From positions 26,512,694 to 26,576,693 of the forward strand of contig CM042181.1 in the NCBI GenBank assembly GCA_023376005.1: a stretch of DNA of 64,000 nucleotides. Reading direction: 5' to 3'. Positions 32,313 through 43,334 of the stretch are shown here, piece by piece (position 1 is the first letter of the stretch; each line of letters begins with the position of its first letter). The stretch is from Doryteuthis pealeii (Eukaryota > Mollusca > Cephalopoda > Myopsida > Loliginidae). The position numbers and the translations under genes were made by a program. The notes beneath the pieces are model-generated. The model saw nothing but the letters and a program-made list of their open reading frames with translations, did not search any database and was not told the DNA's origin.

Positions 32313-32790
32313 GTATTTATTTATATTTTTAAAGGCAATTACAATGCGTATATCGTATAAAATTCGATAATTATTGAAAATAATCACGACAAGCAAACTC
32401 GGCGAATAACGAGTGCGACGTGTGGAACCACCGTACAGCTGTTTCAACCTTATTAGGTCTCATCAGATCCCCCTCCAACAGAGATCGAAAACGAGAACCC
32501 AGCTCGCAAAGTCAGAGACTCTACCCCTTGTCCACCGGCATTTCGCACACGAAACACGCCAAATCAACCTGTTAATGATAAACATGCCACTACTATACAT
32601 AACTTGGTACAGTGAGCGTTGAGAGAATCGCAAATTAGACCTTTGCTCAGGCGAAGGATAATAGTATTTGATAATTTGCTTTTGAAGCATTTCTAAGTAA
32701 AATATTATTATCTATATTTTTGAAGGCAATTACAATGCGTTAATCGTATAAAATTCGGTAATTATTGAAAATAATCATGACAAAAAAGTA
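32313..32790 (-). mobile_element. Retrozyme-like non-coding element, copy 2
   Basis: The block with GGCAATTACAATGCG and an A-T-C-G-T-A-T-A-A-A-A-T-T-C-G stretch occurs near 32334 and again near 32725 (period about 391 bp), with one degenerate hammerhead between. A short fragment of the same head sequence occurs near 45172-45192. The general layout matches 18341-18822. Confidence 0.6.
32431..32470 (-). ncRNA. Degenerate hammerhead ribozyme, retrozyme-like element copy 2
   Basis: Minus-strand core CTGATGA, stem II GACCT / AGGTT (loop AATA), then GAAACAGCTGTA. Relative to copy 1 two stem II positions change yet pairing is kept (one G-U wobble). The 5' strand of stem I is missing because about 15 bp next to the core are deleted, so this copy should be inactive. 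Confidence 0.55.
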
Positions 32791-32864
32791 TAATCGCTAT
32801 TAATACTTTTCTATGACGACTAGGCATCAAATAGGTTAATGGTTATGATTGATTGATTGATTGA

Positions 32865-33130
32865 TTTTAACGGCATATCAATCCGTCTAGGGTTATTTCA
32901 GGTACAGAGGTTAGGAAATCGCGTTCATTGTACATTCATATTTACATTTGCTGTTGTTTCTTTTGTGAGTTTTTTGGGGCACAGAGTCTAGTTGAATATG
33001 AATAATTTTTAAACAGATCTATTTGACCCATTAGATGGGACTCTAGCATGTAATACCACCCCAGATCAGAGTGGATATGGGAGTAATGTCAACAAATGGC
33101 TACTTAACATTTGTTATGGTGATTTACCAC
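32865..33130 (+). repeat. Interspersed repeat R1, diverged copy
   Basis: TTTTAACGGCATATCAATCC, then ATCTATTTGACCCATTAGAT and CCAGATCAGAGTGGAT, matching R1 order. A similar diverged copy is at 37785-38010, with a mirror at about 61640-61880. Confidence 0.5.
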
Positions 33131-33543
33131 GCACGCATGAACTCTTCCAATTATAAATAGGGAGTGTCAATATTTCAGCGTATAGTTGATAAGACCGCCA
33201 CGCGAGTATCTTCTCATTTGTAGATGTTTGTACTACTGTGTCTTTCGCTAACAGGCCACAACATAATTCTCATATATTCATTACTGAATCCTCACCATCA
33301 GATGCAATTTAGTATCTTAGTAAACTAGCTAGTAGATTATCTCAGACAAATTGAATATAAAAATAGATTCTGTGTATAGTTGTCTAATTAGAAATCAGAT
33401 TTTTCCCATTAGATTATTCATTTTACAAATTATTATAAACTGTACCAATTACATTTTGCGAATAGTCCCGATTACCCCACCCCTTAAAAAACAAAAAAAC
33501 AAAAACAACAAAAACAAAATAAACAAGCAAAAATAACTCTTAC

Positions 33544-33729
33544 TCTTTGATCAAGATCTGTAGCTTGTACAGTGAGGATCGCCGTTCCAATTGGTTGATA
33601 ATAAGGAACAGTCTTTGTGTAGAACGGTTGGATGAATCTAGGTGAGTTGTAATTCCTGTTTACGGTTATAAAGAGTACTCCTGTTGCTCGACGTGGAGGA
33701 GAGCCGCCATCGAATACCTCGATTCGCAA
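33544..33729 (-). CDS. Cadherin exon S (second half of an EC repeat)
   Basis: 62 codons, phase 0, acceptor ATACTAG, donor GTAAGAG. It contains I-E-V-F-D-G-G-S-P-P-R-R, linker T-V-N-R-N-Y-N-S-P-R-F and ending Q-A-T-D-L-D-Q-R. Confidence 0.93.
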
Positions 33730-33749
33730 CTAGTATATAGAAATAGACA

Positions 33750-34337
33750 AAAAATGTTTTAGAAAAGACAAGCGACGTTAGTTTTCATAGCACAATGGTG
33801 TTTGTAAATTGCAAGTATTTTAGATTATATAATGTATCAGAAGTGGGATTTAACATTTTTGAAACCTGTTCTCTTTTTATGAAAGTAGTTGATATACAAA
33901 CCAAAATGTTATTGTCTGTAAAAACTTGGACATTGTTGACAGAAAACGTGAAACAATGACTAATTACAAAGAGAACTGCCGGTTTCACTGTATCTTATGA
34001 TAATCTTCAGAAAAAAATCTTAAAAATTAAAATGTGCTTTATTAGATTGGGATTTTTTAAATTCCAAATTGATTGGAAAAGTTTAATCACTGGGATAACC
34101 GGATGAATTCGTACAAATTCCCTGTTGAAAAGGCAACTCTTACTTTATGGAAATAATATATTTATATTAGATAAAGAAAAAGGTTTGTCAATTAAAAATT
34201 ACTCAGGAACGGCCATTTTTTCTTTGCTTCTAATTTTAATTACTCTTTTAGCAAATTACAGTGGCAACTTAAAAAAAAGAAGATAAACGAAAGAAAATAT
34301 TCAAAATTAATAAAAGTTGAGAATGCTTCATTCGCGC

Positions 34338-34382
<45 letters not shown>

Positions 34383-34680
34383 AAAAGGTTCTGCAAAGTG
34401 ATTTTAATTTTTTTCTGTTTATTTCATTTAATTCGACACGTGTTTCGAATTCTTTAAAATTCTCTTCAAGCTCAATTTCTAAGTTATCATTAAAATAAGT
34501 CCTGACATAAACCATAATTGTATTACACTGAAGAGAATTTTAAAGAAAAAACAAAAAAACAAAGCACTTTGTGAAGTTTTCTTTTATCATAAGATATTTA
34601 ATTTTCTCTCCTTGGATCTTCAACAATTTTGATACTGAGAAATTGATAAACGCAAAGCTCAATAAAATGTTGATATCAAT
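33750..34680. other. Intron stretch with one TA array
   Basis: AT-rich intron sequence with a TA array at 34340-34377 and an inverted pair of TTTAAAATTCTCTTCA-like segments at 34450-34475 and 34530-34545. No coding region recognised. The same holds for 35280-36200, which carries only AAT/ATG short repeats (35345-35450). Confidence 0.5.
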
Positions 34681-34879
34681 AGTTTGTTTGTTTATTGATT
34701 TTAACGACATATCAACCCGTCTGGAGTTATGTCATGCCCAACGGTTAGGAATTGATACATATCGTGTATTGTGAAAAGTTTCCGAAGTGATTTTTACGGC
34801 ACGAATTATCTAATTGTAATATAATCACTTTAGTGAAAGCATTCGTCACAAAGAGTTTACAATGGAGACAATTTGAAAT

Positions 34880-35062
34880 AAAGAATAAAAGAAAGAAAGA
34901 AAGAAAAACTAAAGTAAAAAGAAAAAAGAAAGAAAACAAAGCTAAAAAGAAAGAAAACGTAAAAAGGAAGAAAGAAAAGAAAGAAAACAAAAGAAAGAAA
35001 GAAAAAATGGTAGAAAGAAAGAAAGGAAGAAAAATAGAAAGAAAAAAACAAAGGTAGAAGGA
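34880..35062 (+). repeat. Purine-rich AAAG tract
   Basis: About 180 bp almost free of pyrimidines on the plus strand, built of GAAA/AAAG units. The open frames here (Lys/Glu-rich or Phe/Ser-rich) are by-products of composition. It lies about 80 bp from exon T, on the downstream side of its donor. Confidence 0.9.
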
Positions 35063-35140
35063 ACGAAGAAAGAATTAAAACAAACAAAAACAACAAACCA
35101 CAACAACAATCAGCAATAACAAAAAACAACAATAACATAC

Positions 35141-35269
35141 TGTATATTTTGAGTTCGATCCACTTTTAAGGTCTTTTTTAACTGTAACTCTTCCTTGTGA
35201 GTCAATTGCAAAAAAATCTGGAGCAGGAACTTCACCATAAATTCGGTAGACAAGTTGATTAAACGGAGC
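35141..35269 (-). CDS. Cadherin exon T (first half of an EC repeat)
   Basis: 43 codons, phase 0, acceptor TTACAG, donor GTATGTTA. It has A-P-F-N-Q-L-V-Y-R-I-Y-G-E, P-D-F-F-A-I-D-S-Q-G-R-V-T-V-K and ends S-K-Y-T. It lies just outside the visible part of the palindrome, so its mirror copy would be right of the window. Confidence 0.92.
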
Positions 35270-36219
35270 CTGTAATCAAGATAATAAAATGTGTTATGAA
35301 GAATAACGATATAGAAAATATCATTTCTATTATAAATAGTAAATAATGATAGTAATAATAATAATAAATAATACTACTACTACTACTAATAATAATGATA
35401 ATAATGATAAATAATGATAATAGTTTATAATGATGATAAATAATGATAATAGATAATGTTCTGACATTTATATGATAGTTTGATTTACTAACATGTCGAC
35501 ATAACGTTATATAATTGAATTTGAACTTTATCCAACATATAAAACTTCAGCAGTTCCTTTCTTATTTGATATCTTATTAAATTGAAAAAAGAATTCTTAT
35601 CTCTTTAGTGTCTTTTTCAATTAAATATCAATGAAGGGTTTGAGACCAAAGTAATACCGGTTGTTATATTTTAGTATATGAAATTTCAAGATGCAAATCC
35701 GCCCACAGGTCGGATTTTAAGTTATATAAACTGATCATAGATTTTATTGTAGCTATAAACACAAGTATAGCACTCAACTATGATTTCGTAAAGACGTATA
35801 AGTTAATAAATAACATGGGATGATAATATTTATGTACCCTCTTCGTATCTACTGCTTGTACTTCAATACAGTAACGCTATCTTTTAAAATCTTGATTTTC
35901 TACTGATCAGATAAAAATTAATAGACAAAAATGATAGTTTTGGTTTCAGGCTAAGACTTGTTTTTAGCCAGATATCTACTTTATACGGTAAAAAAGAAAA
36001 AAAAATACAGATTCGGTTTAACAAATCTGACGGACACAAAGTTAGGCTACAGTTTGGCATTATACTTATAATTAAAACTTTAAAATTAAATTAATGTTAT
36101 CAGATTTTTAGAAACAAGCAAATCGTCAACATTTGTAGTATCAATAACACCATGCATTACACATTTGATTCCTGGATAGACTAGTATTCCTGGGTGTAGA
36201 CATACAAAAAGAAACGTAC

Positions 36220-36408
36220 CGGGTCACTATCAGTCGCAAGCATACTCTCGACAAACTCTCCGATTTGTTTCGTATCGGGAATAGTCACTGTCTTTGTTGG
36301 TGTTGAGAACACAGGACTCTTGTTATTTCGTGTAACTGTGATTGTTACTGCTGCTGTTGTGAGGCTGGACTTTGAAGGTACACCCATGTCGTAGGCTCGA
36401 ATTGGAAG
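36220..36408 (-). CDS. Cadherin exon U (second half of an EC repeat), left-arm copy
   Basis: 63 codons, phase 0, acceptor TTTCAG, donor GTACGTTTC. It has R-A-Y-D-M-G-V-P-S-K, linker V-T-R-N-N-K-S-P-V-F, T-I-P-D-T and ending A-T-D-S-D-P. It is the last exon in the window with an intact frame. Its inverted copy at 63263-63459 is riddled with indels. Confidence 0.93.
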
Positions 36409-36497
36409 CTGAAAAAAAAGGAAAATGATATCATTGCAATTTGAAATAAGACTTTCTGCACAGTGTAATCATATTATTACACAGTGTAATTGATATA

Positions 36498-37113
36498 TCT
36501 CTTATTATAATGGAGATTGTATGTTTTTCTGTCTGTAACTGAAACTATATCACTACTCAAGTCACAATTCCCTTAGTTATTTACATCATATTCTCCATGA
36601 TTTTATTTTTTATTTAAACATCAATTACTAATAAAATAGTCTTTTATACTGTTAGACTCATTTGCATATTAATAAAATGCAATTCTATTTATATATACAA
36701 CAAAATAGCAGTTTACAGTGTGAATGGGAAGGCTAATTTGCATATTGATATCATAAATTTGATTTTAATAAATATGTGCTTAGTATTATGGATTTTTAAT
36801 TGTTTGGTTTTATATTAATGAATATGAGCAAAGATCTCTTTAATAAATCTTAAATGAAATTCATTAACAAAAAAGAAATAATTCTAATTTCATTCTTTAC
36901 TTCCTATTTTAACTAAATAGTTAAATTAGGAAAATTTAGCAATGAAAGACGGGAGTGATGGAAGAGTAAGTTTCAGTTGTTCTATTTTTCTATTATACCT
37001 CCTCTGTTTCAAATCTTTTTATCTGCATTTTTATTTAGTTTCATTGGCTTTTCTAATTTAATATAATATCTTATTACATTAAATACTTGCCCGAGGGTGC
37101 ATATATTTGCTAG
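36498..37113 (+). mobile_element. Helitron-like element, copy 6
   Basis: 616 bp, starting TCTCTTATTATAATGGAG and ending GCCCGAGGGTGC-ATATATTTG-CTAG before T. It is close to copy 2 through most of its length. A further 5' fragment follows at about 37125-37260. The inverted copy in the right arm spans about 62560-63180 on the minus strand. Confidence 0.7.
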
Positions 37114-37384
37114 TATTAATAATAGAGATTCGATCTATTTGTTTCAAACCGAAACTACGTCACTATTTACGTCACAGTCATTTCAGGAATTAAGTAAGTT
37201 TATCAATGAGTATTTAATTTGTAATCAGTATCATTACTACAGAAAAATATACAAATCCTATGAAAATTAATTGATAATTTTTTTCCGAAAATTTCGATAC
37301 TTATTCACCTTTAGATGAATTTAGGTTTTAAAAGTTTTTTTCCTAAAATATATTAGGGGAATCTTTTCATTAGATCGACCCCCC

Positions 37385-37690
37385 CTTATTTAATTTTCTG
37401 TTGTAGAGTAGCTAGCACTCCTTTGACACTCTACCACATGGCCTGGCTCATAGCATTAAATAGTCTACGATTAAGGACTTTAACAGTTGATCAATAAGCT
37501 GATTATATTCGGACTGATCTGCGTTTGGCTATATCGCATTTGACCCTCCTATTTCTTGTAAGTTGTCTTGTTAATTGTTTTGTAACTTATTGTTCCGTGT
37601 TTCTGTGTGTATCCGTTAGCACCGGATACTGCTGCTGAATAAATATATTAAGCACTCAAGTTCTTCTGTGTATCATTTCACCACGACGAT
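37385..37690 (+). mobile_element. LTR-like repeat with poly-A signal
   Basis: It has TGTTGTAGAGTAGC near the start, TATATTCGG, then GCTGAATAAATATATTAAGC, and ends near ATAATAGACA. This U3-R-U5-like order suggests a solo LTR. The mirror copy is at about 61980-62275. Confidence 0.4.
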
Positions 37691-38039
37691 ATAATAGACA
37701 TATTCTTATTTATGATGGCGAATAGAAGAGAAAAATGATACTATCGTACTTAATATTTGTCAGTATTTACACATTATTTCTTTCTTTAACGACACCCAAC
37801 CCGTCTTGGGTTATTTTCATTGTAGAGATTAATGAATCGCGTTCATTATATATTCATATTTACATTTTTTGTGTAGTTGTTATTACTTAAGTATTTTTTT
37901 TCGCACGGTCCTATCGCACACAAATATTTTAATGCAGATCTATTTGAACATAGATGGTTCCTAAAAAGTTACTATAGAGTGGATCAGAGTAGATAATGGC
38001 AAGATGATATCACTTAAAAGCACTATCAGTCGCTATCTG

Positions 38040-38275
38040 CGGTCCTATAAGTACGTGTAGCGTTGCGACCACTTATAGGCTGATGAACCTGCGTATTCGG
38101 ACTTCCTGGTGTAACGTTGTGTTGTTTGACCCACAGGAAAGTTGTAGAAGAACTGGTTCGTATTTTGTAAGTGGCCCAGGCAGCACACTCTCTTATAGGA
38201 CACAATTTGGTGCCGTGACCAGGATTCGACCCTGGGGATCCCGGCGCATCTGCACACAGCATAGTCTACAAACTC
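38040..38275. repeat. tRNA-complementary / PBS-like repeat next to exon V
   Basis: The plus strand has TTTGGTGCCGTGACCAGGAT followed by TCGACCCTGG, complementary to a tRNA T-arm and 3' acceptor end including CCA. It could be the primer binding site of a decayed LTR retrotransposon or a tRNA-derived SINE end. The donor of exon V lies about 43 bp beyond. The mirror copy is at about 61385-61600. Confidence 0.45.
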
Positions 38276-38317
38276 GTTTGTTAAGAATAAAAATTAAAAT
38301 TTATTTGAGTTACTTAC

Positions 38318-38631
38318 GATGTAATTCTGTGCTTTGGTAGCATCTTCTGTGAGGGCTTTTGACAAAGACAGAGTTCCAGTAATTGGATTGATAAAGAAAA
38401 TAATCATTATTAGTGACCATTTCATAACGGACAAATTGTATGGGCAACCGTATCAGCATCGTGGCTGTAACCGTGATGATTGATTGACCAAATGGATAAT
38501 TCTCTGGAATTGTCTTGCGGTAAGAGGTTGTTTGGAAAATAGGAGCATTTTGATTTTTGTTAATGAATCACAGTCCAACCCCACTGTCCAGTTTAGGTGG
38601 GTTTCCTTGATCAGCTGCTTGGATACGAACT
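38318..38631 (-). pseudogene. Cadherin exon V (fused second half + first half), frameshifted left-arm copy
   Basis: Read 5' to 3' on the minus strand it gives R-I-Q-A-A-D-Q-G-N-P-P-K-L, then N-K-N-Q-N-A-P-I-F, I-P-E-N, and after a frame change V-R-Y-E-M-V-T, then I-N-P-I-T-G-T-L-S-L-S-K-A-L. So the second half of one EC repeat runs into the first half of the next without an intron. At least three small indels break the frame; one is an extra T in the D-Y-F-F-I-N stretch, and another is an extra A after the acceptor that is absent from the right-arm copy. I think the genome copy is an intact exon and the breaks are sequence errors. Confidence 0.8.
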
Positions 38632-39769
38632 CTGCGGTGAAGAAAGTATTAGAAAAAAAAAAGAAGAGAAAAGAAGGATTATAATAAAAAGAATGTCATA
38701 GTCTTTTCTATCAATTTATCGGCCCGACTGCTTTGTTTTCTTCTACTTGAGAAACTACAGGGAATCGCGGAAGACCTGCAAAATATCTACATGCATACTT
38801 AAGCAAATATAGGTTGCAATATAAAGCAAATATATGTGCAAAAGTCTATACGGCACTATTGAAGACGTGCAGGCATTCCATTCTGCAATATAAGCACATT
38901 AACCTCAAGCACATGCAACCTTTTTTTTTTGGTCTTTTTATTTGGTGTATATAGTTGTGCAGAGTAGACAGAATAAGACTTGCGTCTTGAATATGTTGAT
39001 AGATTGACTTTGCTTGATGATTGAAGTTAAGTATTTCTGTTCGGTCAAGAGGTTGACCATTTGAAAATTGCCGATACTGGAAGGAAAAAGGAAAATAAAA
39101 CTTGGTTTCAAACCGCGGAGAAGGAAAACAAACAATGATATCCATTCATCTGGAAGCAAATGAAGCCGAAAATCCTAAAGTCTGAAGGAATATGGTACTA
39201 TTCTGGTATCGCACAACCGACATCATATAACACATTCACTCAATAAGTCCAGAGCTGACATAAGATGGCGCCACTAATAAAAAACCATATGTTTCTATAA
39301 AGTACTAACCTTCCAATGGCACGTGTCAAAATTTGAGCCCAATCGGATTATTAGTTTAAAAATTACAGTTATTTAAGTGAAGTTACTGTTGCAAATGTTA
39401 TTTTAGCGTCTAAAACGACTTTCGTTTTAAACACTGAATTGGATAACACCTTAATTTTTAAAATTGCCTCATATTCCGATTCCTTTTCATTCTAATTAGC
39501 CTGATATGGTTAAGGTTAAAATGAGGTCTAGGGTAAAAAAAAAGGCAAATTTATTCATGGAAAAATGTAATTTGAATAAAAGAATGTAAGGGTGGTAATT
39601 TAGTTTTTGGGTGCGGATTTTTCCTCTGAATCTAAAATTGATATATTCGCATTGAAGAAATAATTAAAAAATGTATATAAAATTGTTGTATCTTTGTTTA
39701 TCATACTACTACACCGACCGAATATGGTTGAATTTGATTGAATCTCATTGACTAAAATGAAAATGTATA

Positions 39770-40049
39770 GGATGTACTCGTAGTGTAACGGTTATCTTAC
39801 TAGAAAATGGATACGGCAACCTGAGTTCAAATACTGGACGAGGCTGTTTGCATTTCACATTGTGGTAATTCCACTGGAAGCGTATGCATCCAACTATTCT
39901 CCCTCCAGCTATAATTAAATAGTAGGGCAGACTGGACTCTTTAAACTTAGTATGGCTACTAGAATGAAAAGTCTGTATTAACGCCGATTAAATTCCGCTT
40001 AGATTTTGACCTTGTGTCGCATCCTGCTCGTGGCGGAAGGGTTGGGTAA
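39770..40049 (+). mobile_element. SINE S1 copy in left palindrome arm
   Basis: Head GTAGTGTAACGGTTATC and GAGTTCAAATACTGG, body CAGACTGGACTC, tail CATCCTGCTCGTGGCGG. The mirror copy is at about 59525-59805 on the minus strand. Confidence 0.65.
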
Positions 40050-40334
40050 ATACATACCGGATGCTAAGTTCATTAACAACAAAGTGAAGTTAGTCGGGTG
40101 TGTGTGTGTGGGGGGGGGGTCGTCAATATTGCCGACACGTTCGGTTCATTGATGGATTCATGTGACATCGCACTCTAAGTGCAACAAGGTCACATTAATA
40201 TTCAAAAGTATTTTTGATTAATCACAGATTGATTTATGGATTGATTTTAATGGCATGTCAAACTGTTTGGGGTTATTTCATGTTTCGAAGTTAGAGAATC
40301 ACGTTCGTTGTACGTTAATACTGACATTTTATTT

Positions 40335-40575
40335 CTTTAGATTATTTTTTAGAAGAAGCTTGATAATTGTATTATTGGATTATTCGGACTTATTGTTATC
40401 TACAATGTTTCAGCTGATGAAGGCACGCAGGTTCAAAAGAGAAGGTTCTAAGTTCGAGGAGGCCCGAGTCGACAATAAATATATGAAGAAGGCCGTAGGG
40501 TACATTGACCGAAAGTTGTGTAGATAACAATAAAGATTAGGGCAATTTCCCAATAATCCAAATAATACAGTGTAT
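40335..40575. mobile_element. Palindromic element of the CTGAAGAAGG family, copy 4
   Basis: A degenerate member with arms near 40345-40415 and 40480-40570 around a shortened minisatellite. It lies in the left palindrome arm; its mirror is at about 59010-59225. Confidence 0.45.
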
Positions 40576-41090
40576 TTTTTTTAAAATTCAGAGTCTTCTT
40601 TGTGTATGGTCTAATAGAATACGAATGATTTTAAACAGATCTATTTGACCAATTGAGGACGTGTGAGTACTGGATACTAAGAGGTATTCCAAACTCCCTA
40701 GATCTCAAAATTGCAGCCTCATTAATCAGGTGCAGCTTCTCATCCCTCTGCAGGGGGAACAGTCAACGTAGTTTAAATCAGCTAACAGGGTGGGATTGGT
40801 AAGAGCAGAAGTAGCATTTGATTCAGTAACGAATGTTAATTACATAGATTGAAAATATACAATTAAGACTCCAGATAAAATTTGGATTTGTAATAAAAAA
40901 GTCTGGTCAAAATGTATCGAAACTGAATCTTTAAATCTAAAATTAATGCCGCACTGCTTGGCAGTCCCGCAGTTGGTCCAGTGAGGGGAAGTCCGAGACG
41001 ACTGGGCTGACGAGCTGCTGTAGGTGCTGTCTCAGGTAGTATTGAGTCACTTCACGAGAGGCAAGCCACTCTAGAAGCCCCAGCTCTTGC

Positions 41091-41139
<49 letters not shown>

Positions 41140-41164
41140 TATATATAAAGGGCACTTGTGCATG

Positions 41165-41415
41165 ATGAAACTACGAAAATAAAACAATTAACGACAAGTA
41201 AATATTATATACACATTAAATATCACCGGTTCTTGATTTTGGCAAATATTATGAAGATTGATTTAAATTCAAAGATATTTAAAATTAAAATATACATAGA
41301 AATAGCATTGAATTCTACTTAAAAATGTCCAGCATTTGTAAATTGAAAAGTAAACAAATCAATCCATCAGTATTTCCCTACCACTACCCTGGTGTCACTG
41401 GGTAGCCGCTTCTAG
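41165..41415 (+). mobile_element. Second Helitron-like family, 3' part
   Basis: It ends GGGTAGCCGCTTCTAG before T, preceded by the imperfect hairpin ACCCTGGTGTCACTGGGT. The same 3' end occurs at 47490-47681 and as a stub at 29424-29438. The 5' end is not resolved. Confidence 0.45.
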
Positions 41416-41497
41416 TATATTCAAATTTGAATAGAAGATAACTACTTGAATGATAAACTTAATTTCTTATTTGATGAACATAGATATTTATACTTAC

Positions 41498-41648
41498 GTT
41501 ATAAACGCTTTGGCTGTCGAGGAGGTATCCGTTTGACGTAGACTCTTCCGGTGGAATCGATTGTGAAAAAGGCAATTGAACGACCATCACCGATGATGTT
41601 GTAAATGATGCGACCAAAACTGGAACTACACTGAGCCGCCAGAGGATC
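41498..41648 (-). pseudogene. Cadherin exon X (first half of an EC repeat), frameshifted left-arm copy
   Basis: The acceptor ATTAG and donor GTAAGTAT are kept. The product contains F-G-R-I-I-Y-N-I-I-G-D-G, A-F-F-T-I-D-S-T-G-R-V-Y-V-K-R and then loses frame. The right-arm copy (57877-58031) has an extra G after the K-R codons and an extra A near the donor, and these restore the expected ending K-A-F-N-N. This argues that the two deletions here are errors. Confidence 0.8.
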
Positions 41649-42133
41649 CTAATAATAAAGAAAGATATTAATAACTGAATGATACAAAGTTTATTTTTTA
41701 AATAATATATTTTCAAATAAAAAGGGGGGATAAGACATGATGTTTGAAATCTATTTGTTTCAGTTATCTAAGTTAAATTAAAAGAAATGATATGCACTTG
41801 CACAGTTACGGCCCCTTAACCATCGCTTGATAAGAGACCTTGTGCGATTGGTTAAGGGCCATTGTCGGCGACCAATCAAAACACACATTACTAGGCTTAG
41901 TTTAGTAGCCAAATTTTTTATAATAAAAACGGAATGTTCCATTTATTTAGCCGAGGTGACGACACTCATAAGAAATAAGAATCGGCGCATAAGCAGCACC
42001 AGAATCAGGATTTACATTTTGCATGTCGTCTTGGATGATTGGACGTTCTCAATTTTAAGCAGAGGTGTTTGGAAGATGATAACGGTCGGATGATTAAGAA
42101 ACAAGAATATTAATTGTATAATTGTTTACTTAC

Positions 42134-42323
42134 GTTACTATCCTGATCAAAGGCTTGAACCTGATAGACAATGCAGGGGTGGTTCCGATTTGACTGATTG
42201 TAGAATTCTTGGGTAGATTGCTAATAACTGGAGGATTTTATTTCGAAGAATGTTGAAGTTAATGGTGACTTGGTTTGTGGAAGTTCTTGGGGGATTTCCT
42301 TTGTCTTGGACTCGGACGTTTAC
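42134..42323 (-). pseudogene. Cadherin exon Y (second half of an EC repeat), frameshifted left-arm copy
   Basis: It runs V-N-V-R-V-Q-D-K-G-N-P-P-R-T-S, then N-I-L-R-N-K. After a frame slip it ends Y-Q-V-Q-A-F-D-Q-D-S-N at donor GTAAGTAA. The length of 190 bp is one over the 189 expected for a 63-codon second-half exon. The right-arm copy is at 57171-57363. Confidence 0.82.
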
Positions 42324-43281
42324 CTTTTTAAAGAAAATTGAAAGAATTGGATCATTTTGATCACGTGGACCATTCTTAGAATAGAAATCAAGCACTCGTT
42401 CTAACGTGCTATTTAATAACACACTCATTCAACGGTATCTTTATTTTGTATTCTCGTATTTTTCTATCATTTGAAGATATATATATATATATATATATAT
42501 TTATATGAGGTTAAGTAAACAAACAAATGTGTTTATTTTCTATGGCTTTAAGCCGACTATTTTTGAGGATATGTGGTTAATGAAGTCATACCTAATTAGT
42601 TAATAATTAAGGAATTTAGGCGGGCATATATGTTCAAATGTAAGGCTAAACAAATCAAGAAAATGTCAATCCCTGAATGTATATATATATGTGTTAACTG
42701 TCTCGTGGAAGAAAACGGGAGGAGGCACACGAGCGGAAGAAGAACCGATGCGAGTCACTGCGTACCGACTTGTGGAAAAGGATTGGACATGCCATGTGAT
42801 TCTATTGAGGTTGGTTGTTGTGGGTTTCTAGGACATTTAGCATTTCGTTTCTTTCAAAAATAGAACCACTGGCCGCTGTTTGAAATTGCCTCACATCGTC
42901 TTCAGACCATGGTGCAATATGTATCAATCTAGATTTGGTCGAGGTTAAAAGTCTTCAGAACGTACGAAATGCGCGCGGAATCACCATTCTCGTGTTATTA
43001 CGTAACATCAAGAAAAGGTCTCTGCAATCGCGTAATGACATCAACGACCAAAAGTAAACGCCTTTAATCAACGGATGTTATAATTTCTTCTCTTTTTTTA
43101 CTACCTGTCCGGTGACAAAGCTGCTTGGTAGTGCTAGGAATGGTAGTCCCGCCATATGCTACGAAACTCCTGGTTGACAGCTGATGAGTGCAGGGTATCG
43201 CACGTGATATCACACGTTGTATGGTGAAATCTTATTATATATATTATATATAATATATATATATAAAGATAATCTAATGAG

Positions 43282-43334
43282 TCAGACGAACCTACTATTA
43301 GTTTCGCATAAAGCTCTTCAGGGCTAAAATCTGA
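43282..43334 (-). ncRNA. Type I hammerhead ribozyme, second copy of the 24.3 kb family
   Basis: Minus strand: stem I TCAGA / TCTGA with GCC / GGT proximal pairs, core CTGAAGA, stem II GC/GC with loop TTTAT, GAA, stem III ACT/AGT with loop AAT, cleavage base A at 43293. Loop sequences differ from the 24.3 kb copy but the pairings are conserved. The palindromic right-arm copy (about 56105-56165) has a damaged core. Confidence 0.75.

Noticed and set aside
34833..35138. Lys/Glu-rich plus-strand frame and Phe/Ser-rich minus-strand frames
   Set aside because: Produced by the AAAG-rich tract; no start context, splice signal or similarity.
38846..39145. Extra cadherin exon at about 38.93-39.08 kb (minus), mirrored at about 60.54-60.64 kb
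   Set aside because: An acceptor-like TTCCAG precedes an open frame (Y-R-Q-F-S-N-G-Q-P), but there is no EC motif and the half-repeat order X-V is complete without it. Unassigned.
40943..41155. Frame with E-L-G-L-L-E-W-L-A-S-R-E-V-T (minus) beside a TA array
   Set aside because: Looks like a fragment of a transposon protein, but I recognise no family; the right-arm copy is broken. Not enough support for a feature.
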